Positions 1-8,984 are shown, numbered from the stretch's first letter. The stretch is DNA of 64,000 nucleotides from Sagittula sp. P11 (GCF_002814095.1 NZ_CP021915.1:209586-273585); one strand, 5' to 3'. Numbers and translations are program-made. Notes: generated from the sequence alone by a model not told the origin.

Positions 1-614
1 ATCAGGAACTCACCCATCGGCGCGTCGAAATAGAGACCACGGTCGTTCACATATTCCATGTGCCGGTGATTCTGTTCGTCGAACTCATGAAAGAGCGCGT
101 CGTGATAGCCGTCGAAGACCAGGGGTTTGACCCCGAATCTTTCACACAGTTCCATGTTGAATGCAGGTGTCACCTTGTAGGCCTCATTCCCCAACCACAG
201 CTGAACATAGCCGTGGTAGATAAAGAGATCGGTCCCCATCAACTCCTGCAACTTGGGTGTATTCAGGTGGTTGCGCACATCCGCGAACCCCAGAGCGGCG
301 GGGATACCCACAGCACGCAAACAAGCCGCCAGAAGAATTGCCTTGGGAACGCAAAACGCCGCTTCCGCGCCAGCGATACGGCTGGCACGGTAAGAGTCCT
401 CATCCAGCGCAAAACAATAGGGATCATAGCGAATATCGTCGCGCACCGCTTCGAACAGGCGGATCGCCTTGTCTCGATTGGTTGCGTCCACAGGAAGATC
501 ACGCAAAGCCGATGTCACGAAACCCTGCACTTCCACGCTATCGCTTTCCACAAAGCGCGATGGCATGACATAACGCTCAGCTTCAGTCGGCAGGTCATCG
601 TCAGACTTGTCCAT
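1..614 (-). CDS. Transglutaminase-like protein (3' end beyond window)
   Basis: The frame is open from an ATG at 614 to the window edge, giving about 204 N-terminal residues and no stop. A transglutaminase-like core is visible: a candidate nucleophile Cys in AAFCVPKAILLAACLR, then the GIPAALGFADVRNHL stretch typical of bacterial TGc proteins, then HGYVQLWLGNEAYKVTPAFN, where the catalytic His would fall. Proteins of this fold are cysteine peptidases or amidases, or non-enzymatic relatives; the substrate cannot be told from sequence. There is no signal peptide, so it is probably cytoplasmic. A perfect-arm inverted repeat (629-644) lies about 15 bases before the start and matches sites at the acyl-CoA genes nearby, so co-regulation with that pathway is inferred. 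The family call is fairly firm, the role unknown. Confidence 0.75.
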   Translation of the reverse strand, partial: MDKSDDDLPTEAERYVMPSRFVESDSVEVQGFVTSALRDLPVDATNRDKAIRLFEAVRDDIRYDPYCFALDEDSYRASRIAGAEAAFCVPKAILLAACLRAVGIPAALGFADVRNHLNTPKLQELMGTDLFIYHGYVQLWLGNEAYKVTPAFNMELCERFGVKPLVFDGYHDALFHEFDEQNHRHMEYVNDRGLYFDAPMGEFL

Positions 615-628
615 TGGCCCCCCCTTTT

Positions 629-644
629 TCTAACAAATGTTAGA
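629..644. promoter_or_regulatory. Operator site 1 of the TCTAACA-nn-TGTTAGA family
   Basis: TCTAACAAATGTTAGA has perfect 7-base arms around a 2-base centre. It sits 15 bases upstream of the transglutaminase-like start and 33 bases past the end of the upstream CaiB gene. The same motif recurs at 4290-4305 and 20492-20507, with a half-conserved copy at 7891-7906. Symmetry and placement suggest a TetR-type repressor site; the regulator is not identified in this window. Confidence 0.7.
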
Positions 645-676
645 TTACCGATTCAAATCCTGCCCGTCAACGGGAT

Positions 677-1813
677 TTACTCTGTTTTCGGTTGGTCCAC
701 GCCATAACGCGGATTGTCTTCGCCCAGAGTGGCTGCAACTCCGACCGAATTTCCGGAAGAACGGAACTCCGGGGCAATTGGCAGCGGCAAAGCGGGCGCG
801 TCCCGGCCGGAGATTTTTACGGTCCGCCCGAACACGTCACGCGCTTTGAAATGCGGGTCACGCGCCGCCTCGGCGGGCGTCTTCACGACCGAACAGCAGC
901 AATCTGCCGCAGCCAGCAAAGGCTCCCAATGGGTCGAGGGGTGTTCCCTCAGACGACGTGCAACCTCTGCGGCACAGGCATTTGGATCGGACCAGTCATC
1001 GCGAAGGGCCACAGGCAAACCAATGACATCGCAGAACGACTGCCAGAACTTTTCTTCCAACGCGCCGACGGCGATCTGACGCCCGTCCGCAGCCGTATAA
1101 AGCCGATACCGGGCCAGGCCACCCGTCAGACGGCTGCCACCGCTTTCGATGTTCTGCCCGGCAATCACACCTTCGGCATGGGCCCAATAGGCAAAGGCGA
1201 ACGCCCCCTCGGCCATTGCGATATCCAGATGCGTCCCCTGCCCGCTTGCCTGCCGCGCAATCAGGGCCAGCAGGATATTCATCACCGCAGGATAGGTTCC
1301 GCCTCCGATATCGGCGACCAGCCCGAACGGGGCTGTTGGCTGGTCATCCGGTCCGCGACTGAGCGACAGGATACCCGCATCACCGACGTAGTTGAGATCG
1401 TGGCCGGCGGCGCTGGCCTTTGGTCCGGTCTGGCCATAGCCGGTGATCGAACAATAGATGAGACCGGGATTGATCTTTCGCACCGCTTCATAACCAAGCC
1501 CCAGCCGGTCCATCACGCCGGGACGAAACTGCTCTACCAGAACATCGGCCTTCTCGATCAAGGGGCGCAGACGTTCCACTGCGCCCCTTGACTTGAGGTC
1601 GATGGCCACCGATCGCTTGCCGTGGTTCAACACAGCAAATCCGATGCTCTCTCCGTCGATCTTTGGCTCCGTGTGGCGCGCGTCCTCGCCGGCTCCGGGC
1701 CGTTCGAACTTGATCACTTCGGCGCCAGCCTCGGACAGCATGAGCGTCGCCATCGGACCGGGAAGAAGTGTGCTGAAATCCAGCACCAGGATATCCTTGA
1801 GCGGTTGAGCCAT
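677..1813 (-). CDS. CaiB/BaiF family III CoA-transferase or alpha-methylacyl-CoA racemase
   Basis: About 378 residues, the usual length for this family. The N-terminus (MAQPLKDILVLDFSTLLPGP) and ...LSEAGAEVIKFERPG are the classic CaiB/BaiF opening, followed by VLNHGKRSVAIDLKS, DVLVEQFRPGVMDRLGLG and YCSITGYGQTGP. Family members move CoA between carboxylic acids or epimerise 2-methylacyl-CoAs. The AEGAFAFAYWAHAEG region, where the family aspartate or histidine pair lies, cannot settle which. An in-frame start at 1831 would overlap the MaoC gene by eight bases; the ATG at 1813, before the conserved block, is preferred. It is the last gene of a minus-strand run DUF35-thiolase-MaoC-CaiB. It is the first of three CaiB paralogues in 7 kb. 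Confidence 0.9.
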   Translation of the reverse strand: MAQPLKDILVLDFSTLLPGPMATLMLSEAGAEVIKFERPGAGEDARHTEPKIDGESIGFAVLNHGKRSVAIDLKSRGAVERLRPLIEKADVLVEQFRPGVMDRLGLGYEAVRKINPGLIYCSITGYGQTGPKASAAGHDLNYVGDAGILSLSRGPDDQPTAPFGLVADIGGGTYPAVMNILLALIARQASGQGTHLDIAMAEGAFAFAYWAHAEGVIAGQNIESGGSRLTGGLARYRLYTAADGRQIAVGALEEKFWQSFCDVIGLPVALRDDWSDPNACAAEVARRLREHPSTHWEPLLAAADCCCSVVKTPAEAARDPHFKARDVFGRTVKISGRDAPALPLPIAPEFRSSGNSVGVAATLGEDNPRYGVDQPKTE

Positions 1814-1823
1814 CTTCACTGCC

Positions 1824-2681
1824 TCAGGCAAAGCGCGCCGCGCCGTTGTTCAGAACAACCACGTCGCGTGCAGGAATAGACGCTCGAAACCGGGCCTCGC
1901 CGTCCTCTTCCCAGATTTCGAACCGCACGGTTTCGCCGGGATAGACCGGAGCCGAGAACCGAACATCCAGACCGACAAGCCGGGCAGAATCATAGTCCAG
2001 CAACGTCTTGAGAATCGCCCGGGCGGCCAGACCATAGGTCGCCAAACCGTGCAGGATCGGGCGGTCGAACCCGACCGACCGCGCGACATCGGGGTCGGCA
2101 TGCAGCGGGTTCATGTCGCCGCTGAGCCGGTAGATCAGCGCCTGGCGCGGAAGCGTCTCGATATCACATATGTGATCGGGCACCCGGTCCGGCAGCACCG
2201 CCGGCGTCGGGCCGGGCCTGTTCTCGCCGCCGAATCCGCCGTCGCCCCGGGCGAAGGCCGACATCGCGACGCGTGCCAGCTTGTCGCCGCTGTCCGCGTC
2301 GATGATCTCGCGGCTTTGATAGATCACAGCGCCCTTGCCCTCGCCCTTGTCCGAGATGAAGTCGATCTGGCTGCGGCCGACAATCCGGCCATGTGTCGGC
2401 AGCGGCTTGTAGATGTCGAGCCACTGTTCTCCGTGCAGCACTTTTTGCCAGTTTACGCCGGTCTTGGGATCGCGCAGCCAGAAGCCGGGATACCCCAAAA
2501 TGACCGCCATCGAGGGAACCGCCTTCAGACCGTCCTCATAGACAAAGGCCAGTTCTTTCTTGTCTGTCGGATCTTCGCCGAACCCCAGCCCGAGTGCGTA
2601 AAGGATGGTATCCCGCTCGGTCAGAGTCTGCTTGATCTCTTCGAAATCCCAATTCGAAAGTGCTTCGAAATCCAGTGGCAT
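1824..2681 (-). CDS. MaoC-family enoyl-CoA hydratase 2
   Basis: A 285-residue two-hotdog protein. The C-terminal half carries the hydratase-2 motif (YRLSGDMNPLHADPDVARS), whose Asp and His are the catalytic pair that hydrates trans-2-enoyl-CoA to the (R)-3-hydroxyacyl-CoA. The following GFDRPILHGLATYG is also typical. The N-terminal half (about residues 1-150) is the non-catalytic hotdog that accommodates bulky acyl chains, as in peroxisomal multifunctional enzyme type 2. It lies 23 bases downstream of the thiolase-fold gene and leads directly into the CaiB gene, so it should act in the same acyl-CoA pathway. Its product is the kind of 3-hydroxyacyl-CoA that a retro-aldolase of the Ltp2 type could cleave if the beta carbon were branched; that link is inference. 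Confidence 0.92.
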   Translation of the reverse strand: MPLDFEALSNWDFEEIKQTLTERDTILYALGLGFGEDPTDKKELAFVYEDGLKAVPSMAVILGYPGFWLRDPKTGVNWQKVLHGEQWLDIYKPLPTHGRIVGRSQIDFISDKGEGKGAVIYQSREIIDADSGDKLARVAMSAFARGDGGFGGENRPGPTPAVLPDRVPDHICDIETLPRQALIYRLSGDMNPLHADPDVARSVGFDRPILHGLATYGLAARAILKTLLDYDSARLVGLDVRFSAPVYPGETVRFEIWEEDGEARFRASIPARDVVVLNNGAARFA

Positions 2682-2704
2682 GATCTTTCCTCCCTTAGTT
2701 GCCG

Positions 2705-3856
2705 TCAGAGCGTGTTTTGCGATCCAAGTATGGCCGTGACCTGACTGGACAGCACACCGCCGTTGCCATGCGCCAGCGCCAGATCAATATCCTTCAACTG
2801 AATGCCCGGCGCGTCGCCACGGATCTGACGAGCAGCCTCGATCACTGTGAAGATACCGTACATCCCGGGGTGCACACAGGACAGGCCTCCGCCATTCGTG
2901 TTCACCGGCAAGGCCCCGCCAGGCGCGATGCGCCCGCCCTGGACAAAGGCCCCGCCATCGCCCTTGGCGCAGAACCCCAGATCTTCAAGAAACAGGATGG
3001 TATTGATGGTGAAGGCATCATAGAGCTCGACCGCCTGGATATCCGCAGGGGTCACGCCGGCCGTCGCAAAGGCGCGCGCGCCCGAGTCGCGGGCTGCGGT
3101 CACGGTGAAATCCTTCATCTGCGAAATCTGCCGGTGCGAGCTTGCCGCAGCACTGCCCAGCACATAGACAGGCGCCTTCGGGAAATCCCGGGCGCGGTCC
3201 GCGCGGACCATTACGATCGCGCCGCCGCCGTCGGTGACAAGACAACAGTCGCGCACGGTCAATGGATCGCCCACCATGCGCGCACCCAACACGTCCTCGC
3301 GGGTCAGCGGGCCGCGCTCGAACGCTTCGGGGTTGTGCTGCGCCCAGGCCCGCGCAGCAACGGCCACGTCGGCCAGCTGTTCGCGGGTGGTGCCATATTC
3401 ATGCATGTGCCGCGCCGCCGCCATCGCATAGGCCGAGATCGGATAGCGCGGATTATACGGCGCCTCGTAGGCCGGCGGACGTGAAGCGGTCACGAGTCTG
3501 CCCGACGCGGTGCGCTGGTTGGAGCCATAAACAATCAGCGCGACATCACACAGACCGGCGTCCAGCGCCATGGTCGCGGACGTCAGGTAGTTTACGAAAG
3601 ACGAACCGCCCGACATCGTGCCATCAATGAAACGGGGCTGGATGCCCAGATACTCCGCCGCCATAAGCGCCGGCATGCTGTCTTCCATCATGGTGCAAAA
3701 CAGCCCGTCGACGTCGGACAGTTTCAGCCCGGCATCGCCAAGCGCCGCAAGCGCAGATTGCGCCATGACATCATAGGCCGTCAGGCCATGGGCTTCTCCG
3801 AAACCGGCATGACCGGTACCTACGATGGCGGATTTCCCCCGAAGTTCAGTGGTCAT
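2705..3856 (-). CDS. Thiolase-fold protein (SCP-x/Ltp2-like), probable retro-aldolase
   Basis: A 383-residue thiolase-superfamily protein starting MTTELRGKSAIVGTGHAGFG. The residues that make a thiolase are altered: the N-terminal nucleophile region reads DGTMSGGSSFVNYLTSA, with no Cys, and the C-terminal CxGxG motif is AHGNGGVLSS. The GGGLSCVHPGMYG loop keeps the GHP-type His, and the NEAFA motif is replaced by ELYDAFT. Loss of the cysteines with a Tyr in the DAFT motif resembles the Ltp2 lineage, which performs retro-aldol cleavage of steroid side-chain CoA esters in complex with a DUF35 protein. A DUF35 gene lies only three bases upstream (3860-4237), supporting that complex. The exact substrate is unknown, and a plain thiolase assignment is disfavoured. 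Confidence 0.82.
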   Translation of the reverse strand: MTTELRGKSAIVGTGHAGFGEAHGLTAYDVMAQSALAALGDAGLKLSDVDGLFCTMMEDSMPALMAAEYLGIQPRFIDGTMSGGSSFVNYLTSATMALDAGLCDVALIVYGSNQRTASGRLVTASRPPAYEAPYNPRYPISAYAMAAARHMHEYGTTREQLADVAVAARAWAQHNPEAFERGPLTREDVLGARMVGDPLTVRDCCLVTDGGGAIVMVRADRARDFPKAPVYVLGSAAASSHRQISQMKDFTVTAARDSGARAFATAGVTPADIQAVELYDAFTINTILFLEDLGFCAKGDGGAFVQGGRIAPGGALPVNTNGGGLSCVHPGMYGIFTVIEAARQIRGDAPGIQLKDIDLALAHGNGGVLSSQVTAILGSQNTL

Positions 3857-3859
3857 GGC

Positions 3860-4237
3860 TTATCCCTCCGACGGCTTGAAAAGCACGGCCGGAACACCCT
3901 CGGCCTCGCCCACGAAGGCGGTTACCGGCATGTCGATGGCGACCTCACCCGGAGCAATGCCCTCGACCCGGCTCATCATCCGGACACCCTCATCCAGCTC
4001 GACGACGCATACGTTGTAATCGCCGCCCCGTTCGGGCTTTCGGCGCACAACTGTTGTGGTGTGGACCCGTCCCTTGCCGCTAGCCTTCTTCCAAGAAATC
4101 GCGCTGCCATGACAATGGGGACACAGGACTCTCGGGAAAAAGTGATATCCCCCGCAGTCGTCGCACTTGGGCAGCAGGATCTCTCCCTCTGCCAGCGCGC
4201 GTTGGAAAAACTGGTCTGGTCGTTTGGCGTCCTGCAC
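3860..4237 (-). CDS. DUF35 zinc-ribbon/OB-fold acyl-CoA-associated protein
   Basis: A 125-residue protein. The N-terminal helix contains FFQRALAEGEILLPKC, followed by a zinc ribbon with CDDCGG and CPHCHG pairs (about residues 24-45) and an OB-fold ending IDMPVTAFVGE. Proteins of this family (ChsH2 C-terminal domain type) bind thiolase-fold aldolases and are needed for their activity. Here the gene ends three bases before the thiolase-fold start, so the two are almost certainly co-translated partners. It heads the minus-strand operon, and a perfect 16-bp palindrome lies 53-68 bases upstream in the divergent promoter region. Family is firm; the partnership is inferred from adjacency and from family knowledge. 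Confidence 0.88.
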   Translation of the reverse strand: MQDAKRPDQFFQRALAEGEILLPKCDDCGGYHFFPRVLCPHCHGSAISWKKASGKGRVHTTTVVRRKPERGGDYNVCVVELDEGVRMMSRVEGIAPGEVAIDMPVTAFVGEAEGVPAVLFKPSEG

Positions 4238-4289
4238 CGGCGTTCTCCTTCAAGCGATCCAGTCTTTGTCTAATCGTATTGATTATGTT

Positions 4290-4305
4290 TCTAACAATTG
4301 TTAGA
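4290..4305. promoter_or_regulatory. Operator site 2, perfect palindrome in divergent promoter
   Basis: TCTAACAATTGTTAGA is a perfect 16-base palindrome. It lies between the DUF35 start (4237, minus) and the CaiB start (4342, plus), so one bound dimer could control both directions. It is the best copy of the motif in the window. Confidence 0.75.
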
Positions 4306-4341
4306 TTTAGTCAACCTTTCAGGATCAATTGAGAGAAACTC

Positions 4342-5487
4342 ATGCCAGGTTCAGATTTAGCCCCCCTTTCCGGCAAACTCGTCGTTGCGCTGGAACAGGC
4401 AGTCGCCGCGCCTTTTTGCTCCTCGCGGCTGGCCGATGCCGGCGCGCGTGTGATCAAGATCGAACGCAAGGGAGCCGGCGATTTCGCCCGCGCCTACGAT
4501 ACCGCCGCCAACGGTGAAAGCGCCTATTTCACATGGCTGAACCGAGGCAAAGAATCGGTCGCCTTGGACATTAAAGCCGACGAAGACCGTGAAATCCTGC
4601 TCAGGATGCTGGAAAACGCGGATGTGTTTATTCAGAACCTGCTGCCCGGCGCGCTGGCCAAGCTCGGGCTCGATTCCGCAAGTCTGCGAGAGAGGTTTCC
4701 GCGTCTGGTGACCTGCGACATCACCGGCTACGGAGAGGACGGCCCGATGCGCAACGCCAAGGCCTATGATCTTCTGGTGCAATGCGAAAGCGGCCTGGCA
4801 TCGGTGACCGGCACGCCGGATGGACCGGGGCGGGTCGGCGTGTCGGTCTGCGATATCGCCACCGGCATGACAGCCCATGCCGGGATCTGCGAAGCGCTGG
4901 TCGGGCGTGATCGAACCGGCAAGGGCAGCGGCCTCTCGGTGGCCATGTTCGACGTCATGGCGGACTGGATGGCGGTTCCGCTTCTTTTTCACGACTATGC
5001 CAATCAGCCCACGCCCAGAACCGGGCTTGGTCACTCTGTCATATGCCCCTACGGCGCATTCCACTGCCGAGGCGGTGAACAGGTCGTCATCTCGGTCCAG
5101 AACAGCCGCGAATGGAACCGGTTCTGCGTACAGATTCTCGGCGACCCGGCCTTGGCCGATGATCCGCGATTCCATGATAATTCAGCCAGGATCGCGCACA
5201 AATCGGAACTCGAAGAGCTTATCAAGACCGTGTTCGGCGCGCACGAACGTGCCGAATTGTTGAAGCTGCTCGATGGCGCGGGCATTGCATCGGCGGCGGT
5301 GAACGACGTTGCCGCGCTGTCGGATCACCCGCAACTTGATCGGGCGACCATCGGCACGCCCTCGGGACCTGTCAGCATCGCAATGCCCCCGATACGACGC
5401 GGCAGCACCGAAGCCGCGATCGGACCGTCCCCCGCATTGGACGCCGATGGAGCGGCCATTCGCGCGGAATTCGGTTCTCGTTCCTAG
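4342..5487 (+). CDS. CaiB/BaiF family III CoA-transferase (second copy)
   Basis: A 381-residue CaiB/BaiF protein. The opening VALEQAVAAPFCSSRLADAG and ARVIKIERKGAGDFAR match the family, as do WLNRGKESVALDIKA and ITGYGEDGP. The segment GLSVAMFDVMADWMAVPL carries an Asp where CoA-transferases of this family form their aspartyl-CoA adduct. By sequence it is closer to the CoA-transferase branch than to simple racemases. It is transcribed away from the DUF35-thiolase operon under the shared palindrome and is followed 16 bases later by a third paralogue. It probably moves CoA onto the growth substrate or an intermediate. Confidence 0.9.
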   Translation: MPGSDLAPLSGKLVVALEQAVAAPFCSSRLADAGARVIKIERKGAGDFARAYDTAANGESAYFTWLNRGKESVALDIKADEDREILLRMLENADVFIQNLLPGALAKLGLDSASLRERFPRLVTCDITGYGEDGPMRNAKAYDLLVQCESGLASVTGTPDGPGRVGVSVCDIATGMTAHAGICEALVGRDRTGKGSGLSVAMFDVMADWMAVPLLFHDYANQPTPRTGLGHSVICPYGAFHCRGGEQVVISVQNSREWNRFCVQILGDPALADDPRFHDNSARIAHKSELEELIKTVFGAHERAELLKLLDGAGIASAAVNDVAALSDHPQLDRATIGTPSGPVSIAMPPIRRGSTEAAIGPSPALDADGAAIRAEFGSRS

Positions 5488-5503
5488 AACAGGAAATCAA
5501 CCC

Positions 5504-6670
5504 ATGACCAATGCAAAGAACACCGCAATCCTGCAAAGCGTCAGGATCATCGACCTGACGTCGATCATCTTCGGTCCTCTGGCCACGCAGATGCTGGGAG
5601 ATCTGGGAGCGGATGTGATCAAGGTGGAAGCGCCCGAGGGCGATCTTCTGCGCCAGGTTCAGCCATCGCGGCACAGGTTGATGGGCGCTGCGTTTCTAGG
5701 GGCCAACCGCAACAAGCGCAGCGTCGTACTCGACCTGAAAACGCAAGCCGATCGCGACCGTCTGCGCAAGTTGCTGGTCGATGCCGATGTGATGATTTCA
5801 AGCATCCGGCCCGCGGCGCTTGCCAGATTGTCTTTGGATCCGGAAACCTTACGGAACGAGAACCCGAGCCTGATCACGGTTTCTGCAACCGGATACGGGC
5901 AGGACGGGCCTTACGCTTCGAAACCGGCCTTTGATGACATCGTCCAGGCGGTTTCGGGTTTGGCCAGCCTGCCCACCCTTCGCGATCCAGAGGCAAAACC
6001 CGATTATTCCCCGACCATTCTTGCCGACAAGCTTGGCGGTGTTACCACGGCTTATGCCGTCATGGCAGCCCTGTTTCATCGGGAACGCACGGGCCAGGCA
6101 CAGCATGTCGAGGTGCCGATGTTCGAAACGCTGACGGCGTTTCTGCTGGCCGAACACATGGACGGCGCGACATTCGACGAGGTGCCGAGGAATTTCGGAT
6201 ATGCCCGCATGTTGGTGCCGCACCGCCGCCCGCTCCAGACGGCGGACGGGTTCATCACGATCCTGCCCTATACCAACGCCCAATGGGCGCGGTTTTTCAA
6301 GACGGTCGGGCGCGACGACATGATCAACCACGTCTGGGTCACCGACATGGACACCCGCAGCCGTAACATCGGCGCCCTTTACGACATGGTTGCTCGGATT
6401 GCGCTGACGCGGACAACCGCCGACTGGCTGGCCCTGATGGAGCAGGCCGACATTCCCGCCATGCCGGTGAACACCCTGTCGGATCTGCCGAACGATCCGC
6501 ACCTTTCCGTAACCGGTTTCTTTCAGAAGGTCGAACACCCCACCGAAGGTACGATCTGGATGACACGCCCGCCCATTCGATTCTCGGCGACACCGGCGCG
6601 GCATGACCTGCGCCCCGCCCCCGGACTGGGCGAACACAACGACGAGATCATCGGTCCGGGGGGCGACTAG
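5504..6670 (+). CDS. CaiB/BaiF family III CoA-transferase (third copy)
   Basis: A 388-residue family member beginning MTNAKNTAILQSVRIIDLTS, with IFGPLATQMLGDLGADVIKV, LGANRNKRSVVLDLKT and VSATGYGQDGPYASKP. An upstream in-frame start would run into the preceding gene; ATG 5504 is preferred because AGGAAA lies nine bases before it and the family N-terminus begins just after. VEVPMFETLTAFLLAEH places a Glu or Asp near the active-site position. It forms a two-gene plus-strand operon with 4342-5487. Three family members in one cluster suggest either a heteromeric transferase or separate transfer and epimerisation steps; the sequence cannot decide. Confidence 0.9.
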   Translation: MTNAKNTAILQSVRIIDLTSIIFGPLATQMLGDLGADVIKVEAPEGDLLRQVQPSRHRLMGAAFLGANRNKRSVVLDLKTQADRDRLRKLLVDADVMISSIRPAALARLSLDPETLRNENPSLITVSATGYGQDGPYASKPAFDDIVQAVSGLASLPTLRDPEAKPDYSPTILADKLGGVTTAYAVMAALFHRERTGQAQHVEVPMFETLTAFLLAEHMDGATFDEVPRNFGYARMLVPHRRPLQTADGFITILPYTNAQWARFFKTVGRDDMINHVWVTDMDTRSRNIGALYDMVARIALTRTTADWLALMEQADIPAMPVNTLSDLPNDPHLSVTGFFQKVEHPTEGTIWMTRPPIRFSATPARHDLRPAPGLGEHNDEIIGPGGD

Positions 6671-6693
6671 TCTCCGACCCGGCACCCGACGGA

Positions 6694-7851
6694 TCAAACA
6701 TCCAGCGAACGTGCGATCAGTTCCTTCATGATCTCGTTGGTGCCGCCATAGATCATCTGGACCCTGCTGTCGGCATAAAGTCGCGCGATGGGGTATTCCA
6801 TCATGAAACCGTAACCGCCGTGAAGTTGCAGGCATTCATGCATGACCTCGTTCTGCGTCTGGCTGCCCCACCATTTCGCCATCGAAGCCGTGGCCGCATC
6901 AAGTTCGCCCGCTTCAAGACGCGCGATCCCGTCATTTACGAAAGAACGTAGCAATTCGGCCTTGGTTTTGCATTCCGCCAGTTTGAAGCGTGTATTCTGG
7001 AAGTCCATGATCCGGCTTCCAAATGCCTTGCGGTCCTGAACATATTTCACCGTTTCATCGATCGCAAAATCAATAAAACCGAGGGCGGTAATGCCGATCA
7101 TCAGCCGCTCCCAAGGCAGCTGCTTCATCAGCTGGTAGAACCCCTGCCCCTCTTCCGGACCAAGCAGGTTCGCCGTGGGCACGCGCACATCCTCGAAGAA
7201 CAGCTCAGCAGTATCCGAACCTTTCATACCCAGTTTCTTCAGGTTCCGTCCCCGGCGAAAGCCCTCGGTGCCCTCGGTTTCCAGAACGATCAATGAAACG
7301 CCCTTAGCGCCGGCGTTGCGATCGGTCTTTGCCACGATAACAACGAGATCCGCCGTGTGCCCGTTTGTGATAAAGATCTTCGAACCGTTGATCTTGTAGT
7401 GGTTGCCATCCTTTTCCGCATAGGTTTGTACGTTCTGGAGGTCAGAGCCCGTTCCAGGCTCGGTCATGGCAATCGCCGCAACGCTGTCGCCGCTGACCAG
7501 TTTCGGCAACCACTTTTTCTTCTGTTCCTCACTGCCATATGCGTTGAGATAATGGATTACGATGGACTGAATCCCATAGCCCCAACCCGTATCACCGGTG
7601 CGCCCCTGCTCGTAGACGGTAATCGCGTCGAACCCGATGCCGCCACCGAACCCACCATATTCTTCGGCAATCGAGCCACCCATGACACCCTGCTGACCGA
7701 CTGTTTTCCAGAAGTCGCGGTCAACAATTCCCTGCTCCGCCCATTTTTCAATCTTCGGAGCCATCTCTGCATCGAAAAGCCTGCGTGTACTATCGGCGAA
7801 CATCTTGTGTTCATCCACTGCCCAGCTAGGGGAGTTCTTGATCAGAGACAT
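6694..7851 (-). CDS. Acyl-CoA dehydrogenase
   Basis: A 385-residue FAD-dependent acyl-CoA dehydrogenase with all standard blocks: AIAMTEPGTGSDLQNV (flavin and substrate contact), KINGSKIFITNGHTADLVV, DRKAFGSRIMDFQ, and a C-terminal QLHGGYGFMMEYPIARLYAD. The C-terminal IYGGTNEIMKELIAR carries the Glu used as catalytic base in most family members. It forms the alpha,beta double bond of an acyl-CoA and passes electrons to the ETF encoded at 8059-9743. It is a single-gene unit convergent with the CaiB pair; a half-conserved copy of the regional operator lies 40 bases upstream. Confidence 0.95.
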   Translation of the reverse strand: MSLIKNSPSWAVDEHKMFADSTRRLFDAEMAPKIEKWAEQGIVDRDFWKTVGQQGVMGGSIAEEYGGFGGGIGFDAITVYEQGRTGDTGWGYGIQSIVIHYLNAYGSEEQKKKWLPKLVSGDSVAAIAMTEPGTGSDLQNVQTYAEKDGNHYKINGSKIFITNGHTADLVVIVAKTDRNAGAKGVSLIVLETEGTEGFRRGRNLKKLGMKGSDTAELFFEDVRVPTANLLGPEEGQGFYQLMKQLPWERLMIGITALGFIDFAIDETVKYVQDRKAFGSRIMDFQNTRFKLAECKTKAELLRSFVNDGIARLEAGELDAATASMAKWWGSQTQNEVMHECLQLHGGYGFMMEYPIARLYADSRVQMIYGGTNEIMKELIARSLDV

Positions 7852-7890
7852 GAATTTTTCCTATCGATTCAAGCTTGTGTTGAGCCAAAA

Positions 7891-7906
7891 TCTAACAAGT
7901 GTTTTG
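7891..7906. promoter_or_regulatory. Degenerate operator site 3
   Basis: TCTAACAAGTGTTTTG keeps the whole left arm and TGTT of the right arm of the regional palindrome. It lies 40 bases upstream of the acyl-CoA dehydrogenase start. Placement matches the other sites, but the right arm is only partly conserved, so binding would be weaker. Confidence 0.5.
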
Positions 7907-8009
7907 CTTCTTGACAATGAACCGGAGCCGTTCTGACGAGGCGTCACAAGGCTTAGGACCGCGCGCATCCTAGTCCGTCCGATCCGCTCGCCGCCCATTC
8001 GGCTCGTAC

Positions 8010-8041
8010 AAAAAGGCCCGACAAATCAGGCGGGCCTTTTT
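8010..8041 (-). terminator. Intrinsic terminator of the SDR-to-etfA operon
   Basis: AAAAAGGCCCG (8010-8020) pairs with CGGGCCTTTTT (8031-8041) around a ten-base loop. Read on the minus strand it follows the etfA stop by about 17 bases and ends in a T run. The flanking A and T runs make it bidirectional in principle. Confidence 0.85.
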
Positions 8042-8058
8042 ATAATTTTTGCAATGAC

Positions 8059-8984
8059 TTACAACTTTTCGGTCAGTTCGGGCACGGCTTCGAACAGGTC
8101 GGCGACCAGGCCGTAATCGGCGACCTGGAAGATCGGTGCCTCTTCGTCCTTGTTGATGGCGACGATGATCTTGCTGTCCTTCATGCCCGCAAGGTGCTGG
8201 ATCGCGCCCGAAATGCCGACGGCGATATACAGGTCAGGCGCGACCACCTTGCCGGTCTGGCCGACCTGCCAGTCGTTCGGTGCAAAGCCCGAGTCGACGG
8301 CGGCGCGGGATGCGCCAACGGCGGCGCCCAGCTTGTCGGCCAGTTTCTCGATCAGCGCAAAATCGTCTTCCGAGCCGACGCCACGGCCGCCCGAAACCAC
8401 GATACCGGCCGAGGTCAGTTCGGGACGGTCGCTTTCGGCGACCTTGTCTTCGACCCATTCCGACAGGCCCGAAACGGATGCGCCGCCCACGGTTTCCACG
8501 GCGGCCGAGCCACCGGTGCCGGCCGCGTCGAAGCTGGCGGTGCGGAAGGACACGACCTTTTTTGCGTCGCCCGATTTCACCGTCTGGATCGCGTTACCTG
8601 CATAGATCGGGCGCTCGAACGTGTCGGCATCGACCACGCCGGAGACATCGGTCAGCATCATCACGTCCAGCAGCGCGGCCACGCGGGGCAGCACGTTCTT
8701 GGCGTCGGTGGTGGCGGGTGCCACGATGTGATCGTAGTCGCCTGCCAGCGACACGATCAGGTCGGCGGTCGATTCCGCCAGGCGATGACCCAGCGCGGGG
8801 TCTTCGGCGACCAGCACCTTGGCCGCGCCGTCGATTGTCGCGGCTTCTTTCGCGGCGTCGGCGGCAGACGCGCCGGCGCACAGAACCGTCACGTCGCCCA
8901 GGGCCTTGGACGCGGTGACCGCCTTTGCGGTCGCGTCCATCGATAGTTCACCATTGTTGACTTCGGCAAGAAGAAGAACAGCCA

